A program made the translations under genes and the position numbers. From the NCBI GenBank assembly GCA_041862375.1, contig JBGVTE010000145.1, positions 1 to 63,113 of the forward strand: a DNA stretch of 63,113 nucleotides, written 5' to 3'. Shown one piece after another: positions 17,281-26,197 of the stretch (positions are counted from its first letter, which is position 1; every line of letters starts with the position of its first letter). Below the pieces are notes generated by a model. That model saw only the letters and a list, made by a program, of their open reading frames with translations. It searched no databases and was not told the DNA's origin. This stretch comes from WVZL01 sp041862375. GTDB taxonomy: Bacteria; Acidobacteriota; Aminicenantia; Aminicenantales; Aminicenantaceae.

Positions 17281-19926
17281 TTACATTATTTTTTTCTTCA
17301 TAAATTTACTTAAGGTTAGCTTTAGAACTGCTCTAAAGAGTAGTTTGATATTTTTTGTTTCTTGCCAGGTTTTTTTATAAGTTTCCTGGCCTGAAACAAT
17401 ATTGAAAAAAGCCCGTCTTAAGGCGGCTTCTTTTTTTGCTATGTCAAAAATGCTATCCAATAACCTATAGCGAGATGCTTGAAGGATTACATATCGGAAT
17501 ATTTTCCCGTAAGGGATGTCATCAGTAAGCTCAGAACAACTTTTTATGTACTTTTGAAAGGCTTCTTTTGAGATTCCGTGAGAGATTATTGCCTCGGCTG
17601 CCCTTATTCCTGTAATTACAGATGAGTTTATTCCTTTTCCTTTAAAAGGTCGATTCAACCCAGATGCATCGCCTATCATAACATACCTGTTCCCAAATAA
17701 TCCTTTAGCAGGTAATGTAGGAAATTTTCCCTTGAAGTAATATAGGTGAGGCGAAAGATTATTTATATTATCGGGCAATACTCTTCTTACAGATGGAAGA
17801 CAGAGGAATTTATCCATCATAGTAGCGTCAACTTTTTTCCCCACAATATTCAAGCTCAGATGATTTCCTTTTGGAGTGATTGCACCAAATTCAACATAAG
17901 GCAGTGAGGATAGAAGAAAAGCGTGGAGGTATTCTCCAAATTGAGCCATTGCCTTAGTCCCTGGATGAATTTTGGTTACAATAGAAGAGAGAAATCTAGG
18001 TTGACAGTAGGGTGTTAGCCTTTCAAAGGTCTTGGCCATACCATCATCCAGGCCGAAGGCACCGACAACAACGTTAGCTTTTATGTTGTTACTCTCGCTG
18101 TAAACCATGACTCCATCAGGGCCAAAATCAAGATCAGTAACACGAGCGGGAATAATTTCGATTCCCATTTCTTTTACTTTCTGGAAAAGGTAGTTGTCAA
18201 ACTCAACTCTTCTGCAGGCATAAGAAGGTTCATGCTCACCTGAGAGTCTAATATTATTATTATCTGAATAGATAAAATATCCGTTTATTCTTTTTTGAAT
18301 TATTTCCCAGGGGAAGGGAATACCCAATTCCTCTTCCATAATTTTTCCTAATGGAGGCGAGAGTACGCCAAGGCATTGATTATAATAGCTTTTTTTCTCA
18401 AATCGTTTGCCTTCGTAAATAATAATTCTGGGAGCTATTTTTCTTTGAAGAGCCAATTTTTTGAGCTTAATTGCACAGCTGGATCCTGCGGGGCCGGCTC
18501 CGATAATAACGACTACATCTTTATCGTTAAGTGGGCCGAGGATTGTTAATGCTGAGGAAGTTCTGTATAGATTTATTCCGGATTTTTTAATCTTTTTCAA
18601 GATAAGCATGATTGTATTTAATAAGAGAGAAATTTGCAATTTTAGATCCAATGAAATCTTGAATATATCTCGGTAAGGAATATTCCCTGTAAACATATTC
18701 CAGAGGATGGACCTTATTTTCTTTGAAGAATTCCTTTTATCTCTTTGTTTAGCTAAGGATAGATGTGAGTGAGTGAGGAGCGGCACAGAGGAAATAATAT
18801 CATTTATCAAAAAAAGGAACTGACCATAGTAATTATCATGAATAATCATCTTTTTTGCTTGTTTATAATAAAAAGAGGTAAAAGACGAAGCATCAATCCC
18901 TGAACAAAAAGCTGCTTCAGCAGCTAGCTGTGCTGTTATAAAAGCTGATTCAATCCCATTTTTATAATGGCGAGAGAAGCTGGCGTCTCCTATTATTACT
19001 AAACGATGGCTGTAAGGTTTTTTCGAGGGAGAGACGACTATTCTCGGGTAACAGAAACAGTGAGGTTGAAGCCGGGGGATTTTGTTTTTGGTTTCTTCGA
19101 GAGAAAGGAATTCTTGAAACATCTCTTTTTTTGCATTTCTTTTCCCGATTAATGTTATTGTGAGGTAATCGCCTTTCGGAATTACTGTTGCATACCTGAT
19201 GGTTTTTGATTTAGGCATATAAACATGAATATTGTTACCAAAATGCCTAAAAATTTCCTCTCTGCCAAGTTTGAGTTCTGCTTGGAAGGTGGTTAAGGTT
19301 GAGGGAGGAATGTAGCCAAAGCCAAGTTTCTGGATTTTTTTCATCAAGTAGGTATTTACTCCAAAGGCACCTACGACTAAATCAGCTTCAAACTTTTGAA
19401 GTTGGTTCCTTTTTCCAAAGTATAAAATAATAGGCTTCGTTTTATCCTCGGGTAATTTTATTTCCCACACTGGCTGTGATATTACTTTTGCTCCTCTATC
19501 CTGAGCCCAGCTCAAGAGAAAATCATCGAAACTGATGTTTTCGGGATAGGTAAAGTAGCGAGGGCCGTTTCCTCTAAAAACAGTAGCTATTGCATTTTTA
19601 TCATTTTCAGTGCAGGTGAGAAGAAGTTGTTCATTGTCCACATGGAGACAGTAACCTTCTATTCTATTGACTATCCTTTTATCTGGGAGAAATATGCCTT
19701 CATCTTTCAGTTTTTGATTCAGGCTTTCAGCTATTACACCTGCACAGAGATTGCAACCTGTAGGGCCACTTTGTAAAAAATCCTTGCCATCAAAGATTGA
19801 AATTGAAGTATCTATCTCTTTTTCTAAAGACCATTTTTGTGCAAAGTGAGCAAAGAAAGAACCTGCAGGGCCACCGCCAATTACAGCAATGTTAGAGCCA
19901 TCTTTAATGGCTAAATCCTCTGACAT
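17281..19926 (-). CDS. Tandem fusion of two geranylgeranyl-reductase-family FAD oxidoreductases
   Basis: The 881-residue product contains two complete copies of a roughly 400-residue flavoprotein. Copy 1 has the dinucleotide motif GGGPAG at residues 17-22, a CNLCAGVIAES segment and GDASFSRHYKNG. Copy 2 begins near residue 470 with GAGPAG and carries YNQCLGVLSPP and GDASGLNRPFKGKGIN. These motifs belong to the geranylgeranyl/digeranylgeranylglycerophospholipid reductase family, which saturates isoprenoid chains. Homologues are normally single-unit, so this is a duplication-fusion whose halves have diverged. The second half has the more canonical GDA segment. The gene appears leaderless (see 19934). 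The substrate is unknown. Confidence 0.78.
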   Translation of the reverse strand: MSEDLAIKDGSNIAVIGGGPAGSFFAHFAQKWSLEKEIDTSISIFDGKDFLQSGPTGCNLCAGVIAESLNQKLKDEGIFLPDKRIVNRIEGYCLHVDNEQLLLTCTENDKNAIATVFRGNGPRYFTYPENISFDDFLLSWAQDRGAKVISQPVWEIKLPEDKTKPIILYFGKRNQLQKFEADLVVGAFGVNTYLMKKIQKLGFGYIPPSTLTTFQAELKLGREEIFRHFGNNIHVYMPKSKTIRYATVIPKGDYLTITLIGKRNAKKEMFQEFLSLEETKNKIPRLQPHCFCYPRIVVSPSKKPYSHRLVIIGDASFSRHYKNGIESAFITAQLAAEAAFCSGIDASSFTSFYYKQAKKMIIHDNYYGQFLFLINDIISSVPLLTHSHLSLAKQRDKRNSSKKIRSILWNMFTGNIPYRDIFKISLDLKLQISLLLNTIMLILKKIKKSGINLYRTSSALTILGPLNDKDVVVIIGAGPAGSSCAIKLKKLALQRKIAPRIIIYEGKRFEKKSYYNQCLGVLSPPLGKIMEEELGIPFPWEIIQKRINGYFIYSDNNNIRLSGEHEPSYACRRVEFDNYLFQKVKEMGIEIIPARVTDLDFGPDGVMVYSESNNIKANVVVGAFGLDDGMAKTFERLTPYCQPRFLSSIVTKIHPGTKAMAQFGEYLHAFLLSSLPYVEFGAITPKGNHLSLNIVGKKVDATMMDKFLCLPSVRRVLPDNINNLSPHLYYFKGKFPTLPAKGLFGNRYVMIGDASGLNRPFKGKGINSSVITGIRAAEAIISHGISKEAFQKYIKSCSELTDDIPYGKIFRYVILQASRYRLLDSIFDIAKKEAALRRAFFNIVSGQETYKKTWQETKNIKLLFRAVLKLTLSKFMKKKIM

Positions 19927-19933
19927 GTTTTGT

Positions 19934-19939
19934 ATTATA
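19934..19939 (-). promoter_or_regulatory. TATAAT -10 box seven bases before the start codon (leaderless transcript)
   Basis: On the minus strand a perfect TATAAT is followed by seven bases and then the ATG of the double reductase. Transcription would start at or next to the start codon. There is no Shine-Dalgarno and no strong -35. Confidence 0.5.
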
Positions 19940-20125
19940 CTACTTTTTTTATTTTAACGATAGATATGATAAAATAAATAGAAAACTTAAATTTAATTTA
20001 TAAGCTTTTATGCTTATTAAAAAGACAATAAGAAAGGTTAAATCACTTTTTTTACAGTAATGAAATAATTAAAGAAGAGTTACTTTGGAACTAAGTGCTA
20101 ATTTTCAATTTAAAAAGGAGGTAAT

Positions 20126-21757
20126 ATGCGTAGCATTGAATGGATAGAACTCTATGGTAAGATCTGCAAAGGAATTGAGTACATTGAAAGTTGCAGAGAA
20201 TTTGCCTCTTTAATGCCTGAAGTAAGATCAAATTTAGTTTTTGCAGCAAAAAATGCTAAAACTCCAGACAATGTTATAGGAATTGATGGACGTGTTACTT
20301 TAGTCAAAGGTGTTCCTCATGCAGCAGGAAGGCCGAAGTTTGGAGCATCCAGCCATATGGCCCGTCTTGTCATTGAATTGGGGAAATTCGATCCTTCAAT
20401 CCGTTCTGGGATTAACTTTATATCTAATCCTTCGCTTCTTAATTGGCTGAAAGAATATTGCCGGACAAAAGGATGGATTTTCAGTACTATTGACCGAAGC
20501 AACGAGCCGAAAGAGGTGACAGAAAAAGAAAGATCATCCATGGCATGGAAGGTAAGAGAGGTGCTTAAAAAAACTGGAGGTAAGGTGCCTAAGGTTTTTT
20601 GTGAGATGGGAGCAGTGGGGAAAGAAGATCTTACTGTTCTTGTTGGAGAGGATCCTGTTGAGGTTGCGAGAGAAGTATGTGAGATTGCAAGGCTATATGA
20701 GCAATCTCAGCAGCCCGGATTAAAGATAGGTAAAATAGATTTTAATACGTTTTCATCCTTTCTTCTAAAACGCCTTGGCAGAAAAGACAAATCTGTGCTT
20801 GTTCCTCCATTGACCGGTATTGATGCAGGAGTCATTGACATAGGCAAGGATAAAGTACTCATAATTGCTGAGGATCCAATATTTTCTATTCCAAAACAGT
20901 CCCTTGAAATGTTTGGATGGTATACTGTTCATATAGGCGCAAGTGATGTGGCTGTAATGGGAGTTAAACCAAGGTATATGACATACACATTGTTGATGCC
21001 ACCTGAAACAGAGGATGGAGATTTCAAAATAATTGTTGATTCTATCCATAAAACAGCAGTTGAGCTTGAAATAGCAATAGTGGGGGGCCATACAGGTTAT
21101 TACCCTGGCTTTGTTGCTCCGACTATTGGAGGAATAACAGTTTTTTCTGTAGCTGAGAGAGGAAGTTACGTCACCCCTGCAGGAGCAAAACCTGGGGATG
21201 AGGTTATCCTTACAAAAGGGCCAGCCATTGAGACAGCGGGTATCCTTTCTGTTTTAAGGGAAGAAGAACTTTTAGAGAAATATCCTTCTTCGCTAATTAA
21301 AAAGGCAAAAATCCTGTGCAAGCAGATGACCGTAGTAAAGGATGCTTTAACTGCGATGGAGACGGGTGGCATTACTGCCATGCACGATGCTACAGAGGGA
21401 GGAGTGATTGGAGGCCTTTTTGAAATAGCAAATGCGAGTCATGTAGGCATGGACATTGATGAATCTCTGTTTATTTTTCCTGAAGAAGTGAGGATAGTCT
21501 GCGAGGCCTTTAACATTGATCCTATTGCAGCCATTGCAGAGGGCTCTCTTCTTATAACAGTACAATCAACTCATACAGAAAAAGTCATAAAGCGACTAAA
21601 GAGTTCAGGAATAAATGCATCTGTCATAGGAGAAGTTATTAAAGATACGAAAAGAAGAATTGTAAAACGCCTCGATGGGAGGATTATACCGTTGGCTATA
21701 CCCCAAGAGGATCCTTTTTGGGCCGTATTCTTTGAAAGTTTAGAAAGCGGAGTCTGA
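20126..21757 (+). CDS. ThiN (thiamine-phosphate synthase) domain fused to an AIR synthase-like domain
   Basis: Residues 1 to about 200 carry the ThiN signature: GRPKFGASSHMARLVIE, FDPSIRSGINF, TIDRSNEP and the MGAVGKED segment. ThiN makes thiamine monophosphate in archaea and some bacteria. Residues about 205-543 are an AIR synthase/HypE/ThiL-superfamily ATP-binding domain (LTGIDAGVI, IGASDVAVMGVKP, GGHTGYYPG, HDATEGGVIGGL). The end is ESGV, not the PRxC tail of HypE, so it is not hydrogenase maturation. ThiL, in this superfamily, phosphorylates thiamine monophosphate, so a bifunctional route to thiamine diphosphate is attractive but unproven. A perfect AGGAGGT precedes ATG 20126. No TPP riboswitch is seen upstream. 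Confidence 0.75.
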   Translation: MRSIEWIELYGKICKGIEYIESCREFASLMPEVRSNLVFAAKNAKTPDNVIGIDGRVTLVKGVPHAAGRPKFGASSHMARLVIELGKFDPSIRSGINFISNPSLLNWLKEYCRTKGWIFSTIDRSNEPKEVTEKERSSMAWKVREVLKKTGGKVPKVFCEMGAVGKEDLTVLVGEDPVEVAREVCEIARLYEQSQQPGLKIGKIDFNTFSSFLLKRLGRKDKSVLVPPLTGIDAGVIDIGKDKVLIIAEDPIFSIPKQSLEMFGWYTVHIGASDVAVMGVKPRYMTYTLLMPPETEDGDFKIIVDSIHKTAVELEIAIVGGHTGYYPGFVAPTIGGITVFSVAERGSYVTPAGAKPGDEVILTKGPAIETAGILSVLREEELLEKYPSSLIKKAKILCKQMTVVKDALTAMETGGITAMHDATEGGVIGGLFEIANASHVGMDIDESLFIFPEEVRIVCEAFNIDPIAAIAEGSLLITVQSTHTEKVIKRLKSSGINASVIGEVIKDTKRRIVKRLDGRIIPLAIPQEDPFWAVFFESLESGV

Positions 21758-21784
21758 AGAGTTTAGTTTCGTAGGCTTTTTTAA

Positions 21785-22291
21785 CTATTCCTTTTCTGGC
21801 CTTGGATGTTTTATTTTGTTCCAGGCAGCATCAAAATCAAAAGGTTTATCATGTGCTTTCTCGTGGCAGGTCAAGCAGAGTGTTTTCTTCGCTTCGGGAG
21901 TTTCATAGACGATTAGACCTTTCTGTATTGACACCTCTCTGTTTTTCATGACACTTAATTTTTTGTAATCACTTCCTGGGCCGTGGCAGGCCTCACACGC
22001 CACTCCTTCTTCTTTGAGCTCAGCGGCTTTTTCAAAAAGCGGACTGTGGCACTTAAGACAATCTGGATTTTCTGGTGCATTTGGGACTTTTACTTTGACT
22101 TCTTCTGAAGTTAAGGCCTCAAAAGATTTTGAATGTTTACTTTCTTCCCAGATAAGAAACTGCTTTCCCTGTTTTTCGGATTTGTGGCAGATTTTGCATT
22201 TGTTCGCTCCGACATAGGTAAACTCTTGGCTAAAGAGGACAAAAGAGATGATAACAACAAAAACGGCAATGAGTAAGATCAATTTTTTCAT
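21785..22291 (-). CDS. Periplasmic tetrahaem cytochrome c (paralogue of 25328-25831)
   Basis: The 168-residue product has a signal peptide (KKLILLIAVFVVIISFVLFS) and four CxxCH haem-attachment motifs: CKICH, CLKCH, CEACH and CLTCH. The arrangement, with CEACHGPGS and an intervening WEESKHSKSFEAL, belongs to the cytochrome c554/c'-like fold. It is nearly superimposable on the protein encoded at 25328-25831, and the two flank the 19-haem gene. It is the last gene of the minus-strand cytochrome cluster. Its upstream region keeps an altered copy of the paralogue's sigma-54 promoter. It is probably a soluble periplasmic electron carrier. Confidence 0.9.
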   Translation of the reverse strand: MKKLILLIAVFVVIISFVLFSQEFTYVGANKCKICHKSEKQGKQFLIWEESKHSKSFEALTSEEVKVKVPNAPENPDCLKCHSPLFEKAAELKEEGVACEACHGPGSDYKKLSVMKNREVSIQKGLIVYETPEAKKTLCLTCHEKAHDKPFDFDAAWNKIKHPRPEKE

Positions 22292-22326
22292 TTAGGTCTC
22301 CTTATATTAAGGATGTAAATGAAATC

Positions 22327-22343
22327 CGCACATAATATGCATA
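22327..22343 (-). promoter_or_regulatory. Degenerate sigma-54-like promoter
   Basis: The minus strand reads TATGCATATTATGTGCG, aligning with the intact element TTGGCATATTATTTGCT of the paralogous gene (25870-25886). The central ATATTAT is identical and the -12 GC is kept, but the -24 GG has become TG. It may be weakened or dead. Confidence 0.4.
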
Positions 22344-22397
22344 ATGTTGATTGTTTTGTCAATGTAGATGAATTGGTGATAATCACAAAATTTATGT

Positions 22398-25172
22398 CTA
22401 TTTATAGCCAAAAAGCATGCTGTATATAATCAGAAAAATCAGGGCAATCCCGATCAGAAGGAAAGTATACCCAAATATTCTTACCGCTGTTAATCTTCTC
22501 GGAGAAATTTCTTTCATTTCTATAGATTTTTTCAATTTACCGGATTCTTTTAAATACTTGTATTCAAGAGGACGGTCTGCTTTGTATTCTTCCAGAGGCA
22601 CTGTACCGGTAAAAATAACTGGATCAAGCGGAAAAGATTCTGGCCGAAGATGAGTGTTGAAGAAGTGAATCGTAAATATGAATCCCACTGCTAAGAGGGC
22701 TTCATCACTGTGGATAATCATTGCCACATTGATGAACCATCCTGGCAAAAATTTTGTGAAGATTTCAGGAAACCAAAGTATCAATCCTGAAATTCCGATA
22801 ACTCCCACTCCCCAAAAAACAGCCATGTAATCGAATTTCTCCCAGTAAGTCCATCGGCCATATTCTGGTCTGGGTCCTAAACCGAGAAACCATTTTATTG
22901 AGCCTATAAAATCCTTAAAGTCTTTTTTATTAAACCAGAGGGAACGTTTACCAAAGATCATTTTCCTCCAGGATGTTTTTGTCTTGTATTTCAGCCTGGC
23001 CATAGAGAAGAGATGGACAAAAAAGTAGCCGAATGTAATTGCGGCAGATACCCGGTGAATACGTCCTGCTCCTTCAACTCCGCCAAAAAGATCGGCGAGA
23101 GCTTTAGCCCAGGGCATGCTGGCAAATTTTAACATCATTCCTGTCAGTGCTAATCCGATAAAACTTAAAATCACAAAAATATGGGTAAGTTGCTGTCCTG
23201 TTGTGAATCGTTGAATGTAATATCTCTTGTGAACCCTGGATCTTTTTCTTTTCTCTTTTAGATGCCTGAATGAACGTGGGATCCATAAAAGAGTGTGCAA
23301 GCCAAAAAAGCTGAAAACTACAATGAGTAATACTGTCATTGTCCAAAAGGTGAAATGGAGAACAGGATACTTCTGTTTATCGTGATGAGTCGCATGGGTT
23401 AGATACCCGGTAAAACGGCGATTGGCATCAGGGTGACATTTCTGACAGGTTTTAACCACTCTGTTAAATCCTACATGAGAATCTGTTTCGTCAATTTTCT
23501 TTATGTCGTGTGCACCGTGGCAATCTGAACATTTAGCAACTTTTAAATAACCTAATGTATATGCTTTACCGTGTATTGTCTGCGTGTATGTTTCAGAAAG
23601 TTCCGCATGGCATGATCCACACTGATGGGTAACCTCTGACATAAATTTGTCCTGTTGGATTTCTGTAATCTGGTGGGCAGAATGACAGTCTTCGCAATTC
23701 GGCAATTTCTTGTCTGATTTAGTGTTGGAAGGGCTGTGGATACTAGTAACGAATTCTTTGTAGATTCCTTGATGACAGGTTGCACAAGTTGCCGGAAGAT
23801 TTTTATGGTTAATTGATGATCTTTCATTCCTGTACTCTAAAATATAATGGGAGCTATGACAATCTGTGCATACAGCACTTGGTAAGAGGCCTTTCTTAAG
23901 CAAACCCTGACCATGCACGCTGCTTGAATAATCAACAAGTACGTTGCCTTTGTAGGTCACCATAGTATCGGGCTCAGCCAGTTCAGCATGGCAATCCCCA
24001 CACAATTGGGGAATGTTGGAGCGGTAAGTTTTATCTCGTTCATCAAGGTGGGACAGTACTGTATGTCGACCGTGACAGTCCGAACAATAAGGAGATTTTG
24101 GTTTTTTTTGTACATAGGCTTGTCCGTGGTCGCTCTCAAAGTATTCTTCTGCAACCTGAGCATGGCAATTTGAGCAATCAACTCGCCCAGATGTTTCACA
24201 GGGGCGATGTCTTTGTGGATCGATATCACTATGACATTTCACACATGGAATCTCTCTGTGCACAGAATTCTGAATATCTTCTTTTTGGACAATCATGGAT
24301 ACCTGGTAACCCTCTTCTAGCTTGAAAACATCTTCTTTCTCATGACATTTCAAGCATTCTCGATCTGAAGTGCGAAGGACAAGACTCGTCCTTTTTATTT
24401 TATGCGGCCTATGACAGTCAGTACAGGCAGGAATGGCGCCAGGTTCTTTTTCCCACAGTTCTCCCTTAATTATTTTGATATGGACCTCTTCAATTCGGGC
24501 ATGACACTTGGTGCATGTTTTAGCTATGTTTCGAGCTGAAATAGTTGATTGTGAATTTGTATGAGGAAGAACGAGATGGTTACCGTGACAATCGTTACAT
24601 GTGGCTGTCACGATAAGGCCTCCTTTGAACAGCCCTTCGCCATGAATACTCTGCGAATAGTTGGTAAGAATGTCTCTCTCCGAGATGTTGTATACTCTAG
24701 CGACTGGAGCACCTTCTCGATGACATTTTCCGCAGAGAACTGGAATATTCATTTTATAGGTACTGGATTTGATATTATCGGGAGGTAGAATATAATGATT
24801 TCCATGGCATTCGCTGCATGAAGGAGCATAAGGGGCACCGAGCTTCAAAGCTCTTCCGTGTATCCCGTCGAGAAATTCCTGATTGGCCTTAGTATGGCAA
24901 TTACCGCAATTCACTGTCTTTAGGTTTTCAGGATGGGGGAAGTCTTCAACATCAGCATCAAGGTGACAATTAATGCATGTTAATTCTTTATGAACCGAAC
25001 CTGAATACCTTTTGAAATCTACACAAAGTGAAATTGTGTGTCCTCCTCGTTTTGTCTTTAACTCGGGATCAGAGTGGCATGCCTCACAATCTTCATTAGT
25101 AGTTGCCGTGAAAGAAAAAATAGATAAGATGATAAGGAGAAAGAGAAAAGAAGAAATTTTTTTAAATTTCAT
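22398..25172 (-). CDS. 19-haem cytochrome c fused to a cytochrome b561-like membrane domain
   Basis: After a signal peptide, residues about 25-590 of this 924-residue protein carry 19 CxxCH motifs, from CEACH to CQKCH. They are arranged as loose repeats of the form CSDCHGxHxxL ... CGxCH ... GxxHGxxLxxG. At least four or five transmembrane helices follow, with histidines placed like b-haem ligands (TGQQLTHIF, GRIHRVSAA, IIHSDEALL, IHFFNTH), resembling the b561/FdhI-type subunit of periplasmic oxidoreductases. A single chain could thus pass electrons between the quinone pool and a long periplasmic haem wire. It lies between two paralogous tetrahaem genes. The direction of flow is not known. Confidence 0.88.
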   Translation of the reverse strand: MKFKKISSFLFLLIILSIFSFTATTNEDCEACHSDPELKTKRGGHTISLCVDFKRYSGSVHKELTCINCHLDADVEDFPHPENLKTVNCGNCHTKANQEFLDGIHGRALKLGAPYAPSCSECHGNHYILPPDNIKSSTYKMNIPVLCGKCHREGAPVARVYNISERDILTNYSQSIHGEGLFKGGLIVTATCNDCHGNHLVLPHTNSQSTISARNIAKTCTKCHARIEEVHIKIIKGELWEKEPGAIPACTDCHRPHKIKRTSLVLRTSDRECLKCHEKEDVFKLEEGYQVSMIVQKEDIQNSVHREIPCVKCHSDIDPQRHRPCETSGRVDCSNCHAQVAEEYFESDHGQAYVQKKPKSPYCSDCHGRHTVLSHLDERDKTYRSNIPQLCGDCHAELAEPDTMVTYKGNVLVDYSSSVHGQGLLKKGLLPSAVCTDCHSSHYILEYRNERSSINHKNLPATCATCHQGIYKEFVTSIHSPSNTKSDKKLPNCEDCHSAHQITEIQQDKFMSEVTHQCGSCHAELSETYTQTIHGKAYTLGYLKVAKCSDCHGAHDIKKIDETDSHVGFNRVVKTCQKCHPDANRRFTGYLTHATHHDKQKYPVLHFTFWTMTVLLIVVFSFFGLHTLLWIPRSFRHLKEKRKRSRVHKRYYIQRFTTGQQLTHIFVILSFIGLALTGMMLKFASMPWAKALADLFGGVEGAGRIHRVSAAITFGYFFVHLFSMARLKYKTKTSWRKMIFGKRSLWFNKKDFKDFIGSIKWFLGLGPRPEYGRWTYWEKFDYMAVFWGVGVIGISGLILWFPEIFTKFLPGWFINVAMIIHSDEALLAVGFIFTIHFFNTHLRPESFPLDPVIFTGTVPLEEYKADRPLEYKYLKESGKLKKSIEMKEISPRRLTAVRIFGYTFLLIGIALIFLIIYSMLFGYK

Positions 25173-25327
25173 AATTATTCCGGGCGGTCACATTTATACA
25201 GCAGTGGAAGAAAAATTCCTTTGCCCAAAAACATTTAATAAGATTTCGATAAAGACTTAACCAGCCTTTCCGGATATCAACAGTTTTATTGTGCCAGTGA
25301 AAAAAAATAAAAGTCTTTTGAATCTAT

Positions 25328-25831
25328 TTATTTTTCAGGTACAGGATGCTTTATTTTTTCCCAAGCTGCTTCAAAATCAAATGGATTATCATGAGCATTA
25401 TTGTGACAGGTCATACAAAGTTCCTTTTGTTTCTCTGGGGTGTCGTATGTAAGTAAACCATTTTTTACTGATTCTTCCCTGCTTTTCATAACACTCATTT
25501 TTTTGTAAGCACTTCCAGGGCCATGACATACTTCGCACGTGATGCTCTCATTTTTTAATTCTGATGATTTTTCATGAAGAGGGGAGTGGCATTTGAGACA
25601 CTCTGGATTTTCTGGTGCATTTGGAACTTTTGTTTTGACTTCTTCACTTGTCAAGGCCAAGAATGATTTTGAGTGCTTACTTTCCTCCCAGATGGAAAAT
25701 TGTTTTCCCTGTTTGTCAGTCTTATGGCAGATTTTGCATTTAACAGCACCCACATAAGTAAATACTTGGCTAAAGAGGACAAAAGACATAAAAATGACTA
25801 TAGTAGCTGCGAGTAGAATAAACTTTCTCAA
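25328..25831 (-). CDS. Periplasmic tetrahaem cytochrome c under a sigma-54 promoter
   Basis: The 167-residue product has a signal peptide and four CxxCH motifs (CKICH, CLKCH, CEVCH, CMTCH) with the same spacing as its paralogue at 21785-22291. It resembles the cytochrome c554-type tetrahaem fold. It is the first gene of the 25.8-21.8 kb transcription unit and has a well-formed sigma-54 promoter 39 bases upstream. The next gene, the 19-haem cytochrome, begins 155 bases after it. A periplasmic shuttle to the 19-haem/b-type protein is the likeliest role. Confidence 0.9.
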   Translation of the reverse strand: MRKFILLAATIVIFMSFVLFSQVFTYVGAVKCKICHKTDKQGKQFSIWEESKHSKSFLALTSEEVKTKVPNAPENPECLKCHSPLHEKSSELKNESITCEVCHGPGSAYKKMSVMKSREESVKNGLLTYDTPEKQKELCMTCHNNAHDNPFDFEAAWEKIKHPVPEK

Positions 25832-25869
25832 AGCATCCTCCTTATAGTGGAATATGTCGCTAATTTCCG

Positions 25870-25886
25870 AGCAAATAATATGCCAA
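25870..25886 (-). promoter_or_regulatory. Sigma-54 (-24/-12) promoter
   Basis: The minus strand reads TTGGCATATTATTTGCT, with GG and GC dinucleotides exactly 10 bp apart as in the TGGCAN6TTGCW consensus. Transcription would start near 25859, 28 bases before the tetrahaem gene. Apart from this and the dyads at 26144-26178, the 366-base spacer 25832-26197 shows only A+T-rich sequence. Confidence 0.75.
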
Positions 25887-26143
25887 ATTAAAATTTTTAT
25901 GAGCTTCGAGGGAAAGAATATGTTAATAATCTCTGCGGTTTTGCAGGCAAGAAACGGGATTAGATCGATCTATGTCTTTTCAACAAATGGAAATCATTGA
26001 AAACTCATAGTTAGCTAAATTTTTCATGGAAAGTATATTTTTAAAAAAAGATCAGGTTTAAATATGAGGTTAGTGAAAAATAGAATTTCTAAAAAATAAT
26101 TTTTTTAATTGTGAATTAATTTTAAGAAATATCCTAAAAAAAT

Positions 26144-26178
26144 GGGTGATATAACTCAGCTAAAGGGTGAATTAACCC
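26144..26178. promoter_or_regulatory. Two tandem 14-bp dyads, candidate enhancer sites (alternatively a terminator)
   Basis: GGGTGATATAACTC (26144-26157) and GGGTGAATTAACCC (26165-26178) share 11 of 14 bases and are 21 bp apart, two helical turns. They lie about 260-290 bp upstream of the sigma-54 promoter. A similar dyad occurs upstream of the other sigma-54 promoter at 37473-37486. On the minus strand ATGGGT/ACCCAT followed by seven T could also form a weak terminator for the 9-haem gene. Confidence 0.5.
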
Positions 26179-26197
26179 ATAAAAAGATGCTTACATT

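Noticed and set aside
20000..20125. A TPP riboswitch upstream of the ThiN fusion
   Set aside because: The conserved CTGAGA and ACCTGATC-type segments are absent from the spacer.
25281..25297. CTGGCACAATAAAACTG (minus strand) as a third sigma-54 promoter before the 19-haem gene
   Set aside because: The -24 part is good, but the -12 position reads CT instead of the almost invariant GC.
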